In this document: in pieces, positions 8,090 to 17,453 of the stretch
Numbering within the stretch: the stretch's first letter is position 1
How the letters are laid out: each line of letters starts with the position of its first letter
Notes under the pieces: generated by a model
Database searches by the model: none
Seen by the model: the letters and a program-made list of their open reading frames with translations, nothing else
What the model was told of the DNA's origin: nothing
Source of the DNA: UBA5336 sp964415675
GTDB taxonomy: Bacteria > Pseudomonadota > Alphaproteobacteria > Caulobacterales > Hyphomonadaceae
Assembly: GCA_964415675.1 (NCBI GenBank)
Contig: CAYQBG010000002.1
Coordinates: forward strand, 202,026-266,025
DNA length: 64,000 bases
Reading direction: 5' to 3'
Translations under genes and position numbers: made by a program

Positions 8090-9840
8090 CCGAAAGCGCC
8101 GCCACGCCGGAGACCATCCGCCAGCCACGCTTTGTGCGCGCGATGAAGGCGCTCAACAATCGCCGCATGGGCGCGATGCTGATCCTTTCCTTTGCCGCAA
8201 GTCTGCCGATGGGCGCCGTACTCGGCACACTCACCGCATGGCTGACGACCGAAGGCATTACGCCTGCGGTGATTGGCAATTTCTCTCTGGTGACGCTCGG
8301 CTATGCCTTCAAATATCTTTGGGCGCCTGCCTTCAAGGATGCCCACATTCCGCCCTGGCTGAAGATCGGGGCGCGTCGAGGCTGGCTGGTGACGTTGCAG
8401 ACGCTGATCGCCGGCCTGCTCCTGCTGCTCGCTTTCTCGGACCCGGCCGACAATATCGCCTTGGTGGCGCTTGTCGCCTTCGCCATCGCCTTCCTGTCGC
8501 CGACCCATGACATTGTGCTTGATGCCTGGCGGATCGAGGTGGCGCGAACTGACGAGGATAAGGATCTCATGTCCGCGCTCTATCAGTTCGGCTACAAATC
8601 CGGCACATTTATCACCGGTTTCGTTGCATTGCTGATGGCCGCGCGTTTTGGCTGGACCGCTGTCTATGTCATGATTGGCGCCTTCATGGCCCTGACCATT
8701 GTCGGGTCGCTGCTGGCCCCGGAGCCGGCTGCTTCACGCCTGTCTAAGTCTGAGCGGCTGAGCTTCCTGCCCGGTTTGCCACGCGAGCGGGCCACCGTGT
8801 CGGTATTCCTGGTCGCGGCCGGTTGGCTGGCCGCCTTTGTGATGATCTTCTGGTTCATCACTGAGGCGCTCGTCTTGCAGACCGGCGCCAGCGGCAGCAG
8901 TTTCGTGCGCCAGAGGGGACCCTGGATCGTGGGTCTGACAGTGCTCTTGCCGGCGCTGGTTTCAGTCTGGCTGGTGGTGAGCGGGGCAGCCGCGCCGCAG
9001 CGCCAGTCCCTTGCAGACAATGCGCGCGAGCCGCGCACACACCGGCTTCTTGGCGTACTTTTTCGCTCAATCTTCGATCCCTTGATGGAACTGATTGCTC
9101 GCCTGCGGTGGGGGGCGGTTCTGGTCCTGCTTCTGGCTCTGACTTATCGATTCACCGATGCGGTATGGGGATCGTTCGCATATCCCTTCTATCTTGGTGA
9201 GAATTTCGGCGCGCTTGGTCACTCCCTGGACGATGTGGCGATCGCGTCGAAATTCTTTGGCGTGATAGCAACCATACTTGGTTCCCTTGTGGGGGCCGTG
9301 CTCATCGCCGCGATCGGGCGCATGCCGGTCTTCTTCATTGGCGGTGTCGTCGCAGCCGTAACCAATCTGCTTTATGCCGATCTCGCAGCCGGCGCCGCAG
9401 CGCTGGATGGATTCCTGACCTACACCCGTCTTGATGTTCCGCTTGTTGCCTTTGCCGAATGGGCCGCCGCGATCCAGCCAGAGGATGTTGCGATTGCCCC
9501 CGATCAGGGCCAGAGAATGGCTCGTCTCATGGTGACAATCTTCGCCGAGAATGTCGCAGGCGGGCTCGCGCTGGTGGCGATGACCGCGTACCTCACCTCG
9601 GTCGTCAATCCGCGTTTCGCCGCCGTGCAATATGCCCTGCTGGCATCACTGACCATGCTGATTGGCACGCTCGGTCGCCCCATGCTCGGTGAGATGATCG
9701 AAGCCCAGGGCTTTTATACCGTGTTCATCGTAACCTTCTGGCTCGGCGGTGTGGCTGTGGTGCTGTCCGTGATCGAATGGATCCGGCAGGTGCGGGATAC
9801 GAGTCACAAGACCTCGCTCGTCCTGGCGCAGGATGAATAG
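8086..9840 (+). CDS. AmpG-like MFS permease (muropeptide transporter family)
   Basis: A 584-residue polytopic protein of the AmpG/PAT major-facilitator family. Family landmarks are FAASLPMGAVLGTLTAWLTTEGI, LKYLWAPAFKD (here FKYLWAPAFKD), SPTHDIVLDAWRIE and YQFGYKSG. AmpG imports anhydro-muropeptides for cell-wall recycling and influences beta-lactamase induction. The middle, around residues 215-340, is longer than in E. coli AmpG, with a polar Arg-rich loop. It overlaps the upstream kinase by 4 bases, so the two are probably co-transcribed. Substrate is inferred from the family. Confidence 0.88.
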   Translation: MTESAATPETIRQPRFVRAMKALNNRRMGAMLILSFAASLPMGAVLGTLTAWLTTEGITPAVIGNFSLVTLGYAFKYLWAPAFKDAHIPPWLKIGARRGWLVTLQTLIAGLLLLLAFSDPADNIALVALVAFAIAFLSPTHDIVLDAWRIEVARTDEDKDLMSALYQFGYKSGTFITGFVALLMAARFGWTAVYVMIGAFMALTIVGSLLAPEPAASRLSKSERLSFLPGLPRERATVSVFLVAAGWLAAFVMIFWFITEALVLQTGASGSSFVRQRGPWIVGLTVLLPALVSVWLVVSGAAAPQRQSLADNAREPRTHRLLGVLFRSIFDPLMELIARLRWGAVLVLLLALTYRFTDAVWGSFAYPFYLGENFGALGHSLDDVAIASKFFGVIATILGSLVGAVLIAAIGRMPVFFIGGVVAAVTNLLYADLAAGAAALDGFLTYTRLDVPLVAFAEWAAAIQPEDVAIAPDQGQRMARLMVTIFAENVAGGLALVAMTAYLTSVVNPRFAAVQYALLASLTMLIGTLGRPMLGEMIEAQGFYTVFIVTFWLGGVAVVLSVIEWIRQVRDTSHKTSLVLAQDE

Positions 9841-9866
9841 GCGACATGCGGCCTATCCGGTCGCCT
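9839..9866. terminator. Hairpin between convergent ampG-like gene and maeB
   Basis: AGGCGAC (9839-9845) pairs with GTCGCCT (9860-9866) across a 14-base loop, and a second alternative stem ATAGGC/GCCTAT (9837-9842 / 9851-9856) overlaps it. Both stop codons lie inside the structure. There is no clear T-tract, so bidirectional termination is only plausible. Confidence 0.45.
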
Positions 9867-12159
9867 CGCCGCCATCCTCCTCCTGCTGAGCGGAAATGCC
9901 ATCGACATCATATGCCGCGATTGTCGCCAATGTGACAATGTCCGACACGGTGGCGCCCAGTGAAGCGATCTGGACCGATTTGCGCAATCCGAGCAGCATC
10001 GGGCCTATCACAGTCGCCCCGCCCATGGCGTCCAGCAATTTGGTTGCGATTGACGCCGAGTGGATCGCAGGCATCACCAGGACATTGGCCGGTCCCGATA
10101 GCCGCGAAAACGGATAGACAAGCCGATGGGCCGGGTTGAGTGCAATATCGGCGGCGATATCGCCTTCATATTCGAAATCGACACTTTCATCTGCATCAAG
10201 CAGGGAGACCGCCTCGCGAACCTTCTCGATGCGCTCGCCCATGGGATTCCCAAAGGTCGAGTAGGACAGGAGCGCGACGCGGGGTGTAAAGCCAAGGGCG
10301 CGAACCGAACGCGCCGCTTCTCTCGCGATTGATGCGATAGCAGGACCATCGGGCAGTTCCGCAACGGAGGTGTCGGCGATAAACACCGTCATGCCTCTGG
10401 AAATGACAAGGGACATCCCGATAACCGGCTGGTTTTTGACCGGATCGAGGACAAGTCGTGCGTCTTCAAGTGCCACATTGTAGTTGCGGGTGACCCCGGT
10501 GACCATGCCATCGGCGTCGCCGAGCGCGAGCATGCATGAACCAAAGACATTCCGATCCTGATTGACCAGGCGCTGCACATCGCGCTTGAGATAACCGCGT
10601 CGTTGCAGGCGCTCATACAGATAGTCTGTATAGTCGGGATTGCGGTCGGACAGGCGCGCATTGACGATTTCGAGACTGCCTTCAGGCACACCCATCTGTC
10701 GCATGGACTGGTGAACGCGCTCTTCCCGGCCGATCAGAACCGGATGGCCGAGCCCCTGATTCTTGAAGGAAACGGCCGCGCGGACGACAGAAGGTTCCTC
10801 GCCCTCGGCGAATACGATCCGTTTCTGGCTGGCTCGCACGGCACTCTGGAGGGCCTGCATGAAACTGGCGGTAGGATCCTGCCGACGCGCCAGGGCGTGA
10901 CGATAGGTCTCCATATCCGTGATCGGTTTGCGCGCGACGCCGGAATCCATGGCCGCCTGGGCGACGAAGGGCGGCACGAAAGTGATGAGGCGGGGATCGA
11001 ACGGGGTGGGGATGATATAGTCCGGCCCGAATTGCGGGCGTGATCCGTGGTAGGCGGCGGCAACCTCGTCGGGCACATCTTCGCGGGCAAGTTCGGCCAG
11101 CGCCTGAGCCGCGGCGACCTTCATCTCTTCATTGATGCCGCGTGCGCGGACATCGAGCGCGCCCCGGAAAATATAGGGAAATCCGAGGACATTGTTGACC
11201 TGGTTGGGATAGTCGGAACGCCCTGTGGCAATAATGGCGTCGTCGCGGACATCCTTTATGTCTTCCGGCAGGATTTCCGGGTCCGGATTGGCCATGGCGA
11301 AGATGATCGGATTTTCGGCCATGGACGCGACCATGTCCTTGTTGACCGCCCCCTGGACGGAAAGACCCAGGAAACAGTCCGCGCCGTCCATCGCTTCGGT
11401 CAGTGTGCGCTTGTCGGTCTTGACGGCGAAAGCAGCCTTGAACTGATCCATCTTTTCCGTGCGGCCTTCAAAAACAACGCCGCGGCTATCGCACATCAGG
11501 ATGTTTTCAGGCTTCACGCCAAGATGCCGGATCAGCCCGGCACAGGACAGGCCAGCCGCGCCGGCGCCGGAAATGGCCACTTTCAGGTCTTCAAGTTTGC
11601 GTCCGGTGATATGGCACGCATTGATCACGCCCGCCGCTGCAATGATGGCCGTGCCATGCTGGTCGTCGTGGAACACCGGCACGTCGAGCTCTTCGCGAAG
11701 GCGGCTTTCGATAATGAAACAGTCTGGCGCGCCGATATCTTCCAGATTGATGCCGCCGAACGTGTGGCCAATATTGCGAACCGTGTTGCAGAATTCGTCG
11801 GCATCGCGGGTCTCGACCTCGATATCGATCGAATCGACATCGGCGAACCGTTTGAACAGCACCGATTTGCCTTCCATGACCGGCTTGGACGCCATGGCGC
11901 CAAGGTCGCCAAGGCCGAGGATCGCCGTGCCATTGGAGATGACGGCGACCATGTTGCCCTTCGACGTGTAGTCATAGGCCGCGTCGGGGTCTTCGGCGAT
12001 GGCCTTGACCGGCACGGCCACGCCGGGGCTGTAGGCGAGGGACAGGTCGCGCTGGCTCGCCATCGGTTTTGTCGGTGTGATCGACAGTTTGCCAGGCCGC
12101 GGCTGGCTGTGGAAATCGAGGGCTTCCTGATCGGTGAAGCTCGGGCGTTTGGATGTCAT
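9853..12159 (-). CDS. maeB: NADP-dependent malic enzyme with phosphotransacetylase-like C-terminal domain
   Basis: A 768-residue MaeB-type enzyme that converts malate to pyruvate and CO2. The malic enzyme part (about 1-430) contains SLAYSPGVAVPVKAI, VFHDDQHGTAI, the Rossmann region AISGAGAAGLSCAGLI and MANPDPEI. The C-terminal part (about 440-768) is phosphotransacetylase-like (RIVFAEGEEPSVVRAA, NQPVIGMSLVISRGMTVFIADT, VLVMPAIHSASIATKLL) and is regulatory in characterised MaeB proteins. The start at ATG 12159 (MTSKRPSFTDQEALDFH) matches the family N-terminus; the longer open frame upstream lacks homology. Confidence 0.95.
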   Translation of the reverse strand: MTSKRPSFTDQEALDFHSQPRPGKLSITPTKPMASQRDLSLAYSPGVAVPVKAIAEDPDAAYDYTSKGNMVAVISNGTAILGLGDLGAMASKPVMEGKSVLFKRFADVDSIDIEVETRDADEFCNTVRNIGHTFGGINLEDIGAPDCFIIESRLREELDVPVFHDDQHGTAIIAAAGVINACHITGRKLEDLKVAISGAGAAGLSCAGLIRHLGVKPENILMCDSRGVVFEGRTEKMDQFKAAFAVKTDKRTLTEAMDGADCFLGLSVQGAVNKDMVASMAENPIIFAMANPDPEILPEDIKDVRDDAIIATGRSDYPNQVNNVLGFPYIFRGALDVRARGINEEMKVAAAQALAELAREDVPDEVAAAYHGSRPQFGPDYIIPTPFDPRLITFVPPFVAQAAMDSGVARKPITDMETYRHALARRQDPTASFMQALQSAVRASQKRIVFAEGEEPSVVRAAVSFKNQGLGHPVLIGREERVHQSMRQMGVPEGSLEIVNARLSDRNPDYTDYLYERLQRRGYLKRDVQRLVNQDRNVFGSCMLALGDADGMVTGVTRNYNVALEDARLVLDPVKNQPVIGMSLVISRGMTVFIADTSVAELPDGPAIASIAREAARSVRALGFTPRVALLSYSTFGNPMGERIEKVREAVSLLDADESVDFEYEGDIAADIALNPAHRLVYPFSRLSGPANVLVMPAIHSASIATKLLDAMGGATVIGPMLLGLRKSVQIASLGATVSDIVTLATIAAYDVDGISAQQEEDGGEATG

Positions 12160-12323
12160 GGCGCGGCGGTCCCATAGAAGAGTGCGGTTCGTGGATTGAA
12201 GACGTGCGAGCTTAGGCCTCGCTCCCAAGGGTCACAAGCCCGCCTCTGCCCTCGTGCGCATACTCACAATGAAATCCATGCGGCAGATTGGCTGCGGCGA
12301 TCAGAAACGCTACTCAGCTTGCC

Positions 12324-15026
12324 ATGGCCGCGACCGAACCCCACGCATCCGATCATATGACCGCTGAGAAAGCGCCAACGCCCTTCATGGCGCAGTATCT
12401 GGCAATCAAGGCAAACCATCCGGGCGAATTGCTGTTCTTCCGGATGGGCGACTTCTATGAGTTGTTCTTCGAGGATGCGCGCCGCGCTGCTGACATCCTG
12501 GACATCACGCTGACAGCACGCGGGGAGCATGACGGCCAGCCAATTCCAATGGCGGGCGTGCCGTATCATGCCGCTGACGGCTACCTTGCGCGCCTGATTC
12601 GTGCCGGTGAGCGCGTGGCGATATGCGAGCAGACCGAAACGCCAGCCGAGGCGCGCAAGCGTGGATCAAAGGCAGTCGTCCAGCGTGAGATTGTGCGAAT
12701 CGTCACGCCGGGCACGCTGACAGAGGACACCCTCTTGCCGGCCCGTGAAGGCCAGGCGCTTGTGGCTGTTTCGATTGTCGAGGGCGGGCGGCGTGCCGGC
12801 CTTGCTGTGGCCGACGTATCGACCGGCCAGTCCGAAACCTGCGAATGCAAGCTTTCCGGGCTGGCCGACCTGATCTCCGCCTGGCCGGTGCGCGAACTTC
12901 TCATTGCCGATGATGGGGCCACGCGCGAGGCCCTGGCGGGGGTCCTCGCGCAGACCGGCGCACCGATTGTCGAGCGTCCGGCGCGTGTGGCGAATGCAAG
13001 AAATGGTGAACAGCTGGCCAGGTCGGCCTTTGGCGTGGAGGCGCTGGATGCGTTCGGTGATTTCAGCCGCGCGGAACTGGCTGCCATGGCGCTACTGCTG
13101 GATTATGTGTCAATGGTGCAGGCGGGCGCGGATATCCGGCTCGATCCGCCCCGCCAGCGCGCCTTTTCATCACAGCTGGCAATTGATCCGGCGACTCGAG
13201 CGAGTCTGGAAATTGACCGCTCTATGGGCGGCGAGCGCGCAGGCAGCCTCCTGGCGACGATTGACCGGACCGTGACAGCGGGCGGGGCGCGCAAGCTGGC
13301 TGCTCGCCTGACCCGGCCGGCGCGCGAGCCGGATGTGATTTCAGCCCGCCATGATGCGATCGCCTGGAGCCTCGAACAGGCTGATCTTGTTGCGCGTCTG
13401 CGTGAGACACTGCGCGAGGTGCCGGACCTCGAGCGTGCCCGCACGCGGCTTGCGCTTGGCCGCGGCGGGCCGCGAGATCTCGTGGCCATATCGAAGGCGC
13501 TGAGAGCCGGCGAGCACTTGGCTGCTGAATTCGCCCGGCAGATGGCCCGTCCGCCAGCTCTGCTCGACACGGCGCTGGCCGCACTCACGCTGCCAAATGT
13601 GCCAGCCCTTGGCGAACTGGCCGGCGAGTTGGCGCGTTCGCTTGTGGCCGATCCTCCGGTTCTTGCACGCGATGGCGGTTTTGTTGCACCCGGCTGGGAC
13701 AGCGCGCTGGATGAGGCGCGCAGCCTGCGCGATGACAGCCGGAAAGTGATCGCCGGGCTTCAGGCCGAATATGCCGAAAAAGCCGGCGTTCCGGCGCTGA
13801 AGATCAAGTATAATAATGTGCTGGGCTATTTCATCGATGTGCCTTCACGCCATGGCGACGCGATGATGACAGCGCCGCTGAATGAGATCTTCATCCACCG
13901 CCAGACGCTGGCGAAGAATGTCCGGTTCTCGACACAGGAGCTTTCAGAGCTCGCCGGGCGTATTTCGCGCGCCGAGGAGGAGGCAAAGGGCCGCGAGCTT
14001 GGCATTTTCGAGTCCTTTGCCGGCAAGGTTGAGACGCTCAGCGGCGAATTATCAGAAACGGCGGATGCGCTGGCCGAGCTTGATGTCGCTTTTGCCCAGG
14101 CGCACTGGGCCAGCGAGACCGGTGCGGTGCGCCCGGAGCTCGCCAACAGTCCCGTATTCCAGGCCGAGGCCTTGCGCCATCCGGTTGTCGAAGCGTCCCT
14201 GAAAAAGGAGGGCAGCGGATTCACGGCCAATGATCTCAGCCTGGACGGTGAGGGTGCGAATGCGCCGCGCCTCTTGCTCATCACAGGGCCGAACATGGCC
14301 GGCAAGTCGACCTATCTGCGCGCAGCGGCGCTGGCCGTGATCCTTGCCCAGGCGGGGTGTTTCGTGCCGGCAAGGCGGATGCGGCTGGGACTGGCGGACC
14401 GCGTATTTTCACGGGTGGGCGCATCTGACGATCTTGCCAGGGGGAGGTCCACTTTCATGGTCGAGATGGTCGAGACGGCCGCCATTCTCAGCCAGGCGGG
14501 CAAGGAGAGTTTCGTCATCCTCGACGAGGTGGGGCGCGGGACATCGACATTTGACGGGCTCGCCATCGCCTGGGCGGCGGTTGAGCACCTGCACGACGTA
14601 AATCTCGCACGCACCCTTTTTGCCACGCATTATCATGAGCTGACCGAGCTGGTTGAACGCCTGCCTGCGGCGGGAAATGCCTCGCTGCGAGCCCGGGAAT
14701 GGGGAGACGAACTGATCTTCCTGCATGAGGTACAGCCCGGCCCGGCCGACCGCTCTTATGGCGTGCAGGTCGCGCGGCTGGCGGGCCTGCCGAAGCGGGC
14801 GGTGGCGCGCGCCGAACAGATGTTGAAACGGTTCGAGGCCGACAAGACAAGCACTGAGGCACTGCCCCTGTTTGCTGTAGCGCCCGACTTGCCTGACATG
14901 CCCGAGCCGGCAGGGCCGGGTCCACTTGAAACCCTTGTCGATGCGGTTGATCCTGACACGCTGACACCGCGAGATGCGCTTGATCTGGTCTATCGCCTCA
15001 AATCGGCCCGTGACGGAGGCGAGTAG
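12324..15026 (+). CDS. mutS: DNA mismatch repair protein MutS
   Basis: About 900 residues with all MutS landmarks. The mismatch-binding N-terminal domain holds ELLFFRMGDFYELFFEDA, including the Phe-X-Glu wedge. The connector, lever and clamp regions follow, then the ABC ATPase with Walker A GPNMAGKSTYLRAAAL, the signature region DDLARGRSTFMVEMVE, and Walker B FVILDEVGRGTSTFDGLAIAWA. The start is not decided by the sequence: ATG 12324 and ATG 12357 are both in frame with no clear ribosome site, and 12324 is given. Divergent from maeB across about 160 bases. Confidence 0.97.
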   Translation: MAATEPHASDHMTAEKAPTPFMAQYLAIKANHPGELLFFRMGDFYELFFEDARRAADILDITLTARGEHDGQPIPMAGVPYHAADGYLARLIRAGERVAICEQTETPAEARKRGSKAVVQREIVRIVTPGTLTEDTLLPAREGQALVAVSIVEGGRRAGLAVADVSTGQSETCECKLSGLADLISAWPVRELLIADDGATREALAGVLAQTGAPIVERPARVANARNGEQLARSAFGVEALDAFGDFSRAELAAMALLLDYVSMVQAGADIRLDPPRQRAFSSQLAIDPATRASLEIDRSMGGERAGSLLATIDRTVTAGGARKLAARLTRPAREPDVISARHDAIAWSLEQADLVARLRETLREVPDLERARTRLALGRGGPRDLVAISKALRAGEHLAAEFARQMARPPALLDTALAALTLPNVPALGELAGELARSLVADPPVLARDGGFVAPGWDSALDEARSLRDDSRKVIAGLQAEYAEKAGVPALKIKYNNVLGYFIDVPSRHGDAMMTAPLNEIFIHRQTLAKNVRFSTQELSELAGRISRAEEEAKGRELGIFESFAGKVETLSGELSETADALAELDVAFAQAHWASETGAVRPELANSPVFQAEALRHPVVEASLKKEGSGFTANDLSLDGEGANAPRLLLITGPNMAGKSTYLRAAALAVILAQAGCFVPARRMRLGLADRVFSRVGASDDLARGRSTFMVEMVETAAILSQAGKESFVILDEVGRGTSTFDGLAIAWAAVEHLHDVNLARTLFATHYHELTELVERLPAAGNASLRAREWGDELIFLHEVQPGPADRSYGVQVARLAGLPKRAVARAEQMLKRFEADKTSTEALPLFAVAPDLPDMPEPAGPGPLETLVDAVDPDTLTPRDALDLVYRLKSARDGGE

Positions 15027-15032
15027 TTCGCA

Positions 15033-15590
15033 ATGCCAATTCGCTGGATTCCCAATGCTCTGACGCTGTCGCGCGCGGTGCTGGCCGTTATTGCCGCCGG
15101 CGCGGTTCTTGCCGGCTGGCCGGTTCTTGCATTCGCCAGTTTCCTTCTTGCGGCGCTGACGGACCTGTTCGACGGGCTGGCGGCGCGCGCACTCGATGCG
15201 GTCAGCGCCTTCGGCACCTGGCTCGATCCGATCGCAGACAAGTTGCTGGTCGGCCTGACCCTGCTGGCGCTTTGCTGGGTCGAGCGCGACTGGCTGCTGG
15301 CAGTCCCGACGGCGGTCATCATTCTGCGTGATGCCATGATCAGCCGCTGGCGCGCCCGGCTCGGTGGGGGGCACGCGCTGCCCGTGCTGAGGCTGGCAAA
15401 ATGGAAGACGGCCGGTGCGATGCTGGCCATCGCGCTGCTGCTCGCGGCGCCTATGGTCCAGGGCATGGCTGGCGGCGCTTTATGGCGCGGCGGGCTGGTA
15501 TGTCTCTGGCTGGCGGCGCTGGCTTCGGGGCTAACGGGGCTGGCCTATGCGCGGGCGGTCCGGGCCATATTGTCAGGTCCCCGCACTTGA
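15033..15590 (+). CDS. CDP-alcohol phosphatidyltransferase family protein
   Basis: A 185-residue membrane enzyme with the CDP-alcohol phosphotransferase signature: the Asp pair and DG in LTDLFDGLAARALDAVSAFGTWLDPIADK, i.e. D-x2-DG-x2-AR-x8-G-x3-D-x3-D. At least four hydrophobic segments are visible. Members make phosphatidylglycerol phosphate, phosphatidylserine or cardiolipin. Position and size resemble PgsA-like proteins but the alcohol acceptor is not settled. It begins 6 bases after mutS and is probably in the same transcript. Confidence 0.85.
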   Translation: MPIRWIPNALTLSRAVLAVIAAGAVLAGWPVLAFASFLLAALTDLFDGLAARALDAVSAFGTWLDPIADKLLVGLTLLALCWVERDWLLAVPTAVIILRDAMISRWRARLGGGHALPVLRLAKWKTAGAMLAIALLLAAPMVQGMAGGALWRGGLVCLWLAALASGLTGLAYARAVRAILSGPRT

Positions 15591-15591
15591 A

Positions 15592-15623
15592 AACGGCCGC
15601 TCCCGGGGGAAGGAGCGGCCGTT
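15592..15623 (+). terminator. Strong hairpin downstream of mutS-CDP-alcohol transferase genes
   Basis: AACGGCCGCTCC (15592-15603) is perfectly complementary to GGAGCGGCCGTT (15612-15623) with an 8-base loop. It follows the TGA of the upstream gene by a few bases. No T-tract follows, so it may be a terminator or a transcript-end protecting stem. Confidence 0.55.
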
Positions 15624-15714
15624 CGCGAGGCCGGCGCTTCGAGAGGGGGAAGGGAATGGCGCCGACTTTCCTGGACGGGTCGAGACCCGTTAGTATGATT
15701 GTCGAGCGTGTCGG

Positions 15715-15729
15715 TTAATCCGGGATTAA
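15715..15729. promoter_or_regulatory. Perfect CtrA box (TTAA-N7-TTAA) in a convergent gap
   Basis: TTAATCCGGGATTAA matches the Caulobacter CtrA consensus TTAA-N7-TTAA with no mismatch. It lies 125 bases past the phosphatidyltransferase stop and 70 bases past the NUDIX stop, so neither flanking gene starts here. Two more small hairpins flank it: ACGGGTC/GACCCGT at 15675-15690 and CTTTTC/GAAAAG near 15779-15795. No coding gene could be supported between 15624 and 15801. Confidence 0.6.
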
Positions 15730-15801
15730 GACTGCGCGGCACGATCATATTGCCGTAGGGTTTGAGCGCCTTGGCAGTCTTTTCCGGACGAAAAGGCTGG
15801 C

Positions 15802-16269
15802 TTACCAATAGGCGGTCATTGACGCGCCTGACGCCCATTCCTCAAGGCGAGAGCGGGTTCCGGGCGTGGTTCCATCTGGTGGCCGGGTGGGGTCGATCCA
15901 GCATATCTCGGCGACTTCTCCGGCGCAGTCGGTGTCACAGGGTGTCCAGGCGTCCGCATCGACCGCATAGAGCAGGACATGGTCGTTTGGGAAACTCCGG
16001 TGATTGGAAAACACACCCATGAGGCGCGGTTCTGATACTATCCTGACGCCGGCTTCTTCGGCGAGTTCACGCTCCAGCGCTGCGACCACTGTCTCTGCGC
16101 GTTCAACCCCGCCGCCCGGCAGGAACCAGCCATCGACATAAGTGTGACGTACCAGCACGACCCGTCCCTCATGATCACTGACAAGGCCGCGCACGCCCAG
16201 CGTCATCGGGCGAGTCAGTCGGAACCAGCTCTGGAACAGTCGCGTTCGCATGCCTGTCAAATTCTTCAT
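15802..16269 (-). CDS. NUDIX hydrolase
   Basis: A 155-residue protein with a complete Nudix box, GGVERAETVVAALERELAEEAGV, matching G-x5-E-x7-R-E-U-x-E-E-x-G-U. The family hydrolyses nucleoside diphosphates linked to another moiety. The N-terminal LTRPMTLGVRGLVSD and VRHTYVDGWFLPGGG resemble a common proteobacterial subgroup whose substrate is unknown. The first few residues (MKNLTG) may be trimmed because a second ATG follows. Confidence 0.9.
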   Translation of the reverse strand: MKNLTGMRTRLFQSWFRLTRPMTLGVRGLVSDHEGRVVLVRHTYVDGWFLPGGGVERAETVVAALERELAEEAGVRIVSEPRLMGVFSNHRSFPNDHVLLYAVDADAWTPCDTDCAGEVAEICWIDPTRPPDGTTPGTRSRLEEWASGASMTAYW

Positions 16270-16356
16270 CCGATGATGGTTCGCCCTCTCGCCAAGGCCG
16301 CGTTAGGGCGCTAAGGGCTTATCGTTGAAACTTTGATCCACGCCAAGGGGTGCGCC

Positions 16357-16437
16357 ATGTATGCGCTTATTGCCATAGCAACTGTTGTTATTCTTTTCGC
16401 GATCCTGAATCTTATCGATTTTCGCCGGATCGATTAA
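16357..16437 (+). CDS. Possible 26-residue single-span membrane microprotein
   Basis: An ATG at 16357, preceded by AAGGGG at 16345-16350 with a 6-base spacer, opens 26 codons ending in TAA at 16435-16437. The product starts MYALIAIATVVILFAI, a single hydrophobic span, and ends NLIDFRRID, a charged tail. It lies just upstream of the exchanger gene, whose ATG is 14 bases after this stop, so co-translation is likely. It was not matched to a named family. The good ribosome site and the clean membrane-span-plus-tail pattern are the case for it being real. Confidence 0.6.
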   Translation: MYALIAIATVVILFAILNLIDFRRID

Positions 16438-16451
16438 AGGCCTTCGGCCAC

Positions 16452-17453
16452 ATGCCCGATATCCAGTCTCTTGCCGCCCTTCTCGGCGGCCTGGCTCTGC
16501 TTGGCATCGCTGGGGAGTTCCTGGTCGCTGGCGCGGTCGCGCTCGGCCGTCGTATCGGCGTGTCGCCACTCGTGGCGGGCATCTTCATCGTCGGTTTCGG
16601 GACCTCCGCACCGGAAATGCTCGTGGCGGTGGATGCTGCAGTCAAAGGCTATCCCGAGCTCGCGCTTGGCAACATTGTCGGGTCCAATATTGCCAATGTC
16701 TGGCTGGTCCTTGGCCTGCCGGCCATTTTCGCCCCGCTGGCATGCGGCGGGTTTGGCGAGAAGCGCGCACTCACCGTGATGCTGGTTGCCACGGCGGTCT
16801 GGATCCTTCTTGGCGCGACCATGCCGCTGCATGCCGGGGTCGGTTTCGCCTTCCTTCTCGCTCTTATCGGCTATGTTGTGTACACATTTGTTTCCGCGTC
16901 CCGGGCCAAGGCCCGCGGCATAGATGTCGGACTTGAGGAAGACGCTCCGGTCCAGTCGCTCTGGCTGACAATTCTGCTCGTGGGGATTGGCCTCATTGGC
17001 CTGCCGCTGGGGGCCAATCTGATTGTGACCGGCGGTGTCGATGTGGCCGATGCGCTCGGTGTTCCCGATTACCTGATCGGGCTGACACTGATCGCTGTTG
17101 GGACGAGCCTGCCTGAGTTGGGCGCGGCCATTGCGGCCGTGCGTAACGGAAATTCCTCGGTGATGATCGGCAATGTGCTCGGTTCAAACATCTTCAACAT
17201 TCTCGGCGCGGGTGGCCTGGTGACCTTCTTCACAAGTGGCTCGGGCGAGCCCATTCGCGTGTCGGACAATTTCCACCAGTATGACCATTGGGCCATGGCG
17301 GCGGCTGCGCTCACAATAGCTGTGTTTATCCTGCCGAAGCGCCCGATCACGCGGCTGGCTGGCGTGCTTCTGCTGCTTTTCTACGCGCTTTACATCTATG
17401 GCCTTACACAGGGCTGGAACATTCTTGCCCTGTTCGGGGGTGGCGATGGCTGA
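16452..17453 (+). CDS. Calcium/sodium antiporter, CaCA family (YrbG-like)
   Basis: A 333-residue inner-membrane exchanger with the two alpha repeats of the CaCA family: FGTSAPEMLVAVDAAVKGYPELALGNIVGSNIANVWLVLG (about residues 50-90) and VGTSLPELGAAIAAVRNGNSSVMIGNVLGSNIFNILG (about 215-255). Each repeat holds the conserved G-T-S-x-P-E and G-N-x-x-G-S-N-I-x-N cation-site residues. About ten hydrophobic segments are visible. ATG 16452 is taken as the start since the upstream extension is Cys/His-rich and unlike the family. Overlaps the next gene by 8 bases. Confidence 0.93.
   Translation: MPDIQSLAALLGGLALLGIAGEFLVAGAVALGRRIGVSPLVAGIFIVGFGTSAPEMLVAVDAAVKGYPELALGNIVGSNIANVWLVLGLPAIFAPLACGGFGEKRALTVMLVATAVWILLGATMPLHAGVGFAFLLALIGYVVYTFVSASRAKARGIDVGLEEDAPVQSLWLTILLVGIGLIGLPLGANLIVTGGVDVADALGVPDYLIGLTLIAVGTSLPELGAAIAAVRNGNSSVMIGNVLGSNIFNILGAGGLVTFFTSGSGEPIRVSDNFHQYDHWAMAAAALTIAVFILPKRPITRLAGVLLLLFYALYIYGLTQGWNILALFGGGDG

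Noticed and set aside
6817..8508. 563-codon minus-strand frame over the hybrid kinase
   Set aside because: Low-complexity Arg/Ser/Pro product, antisense to conserved kinase domains.
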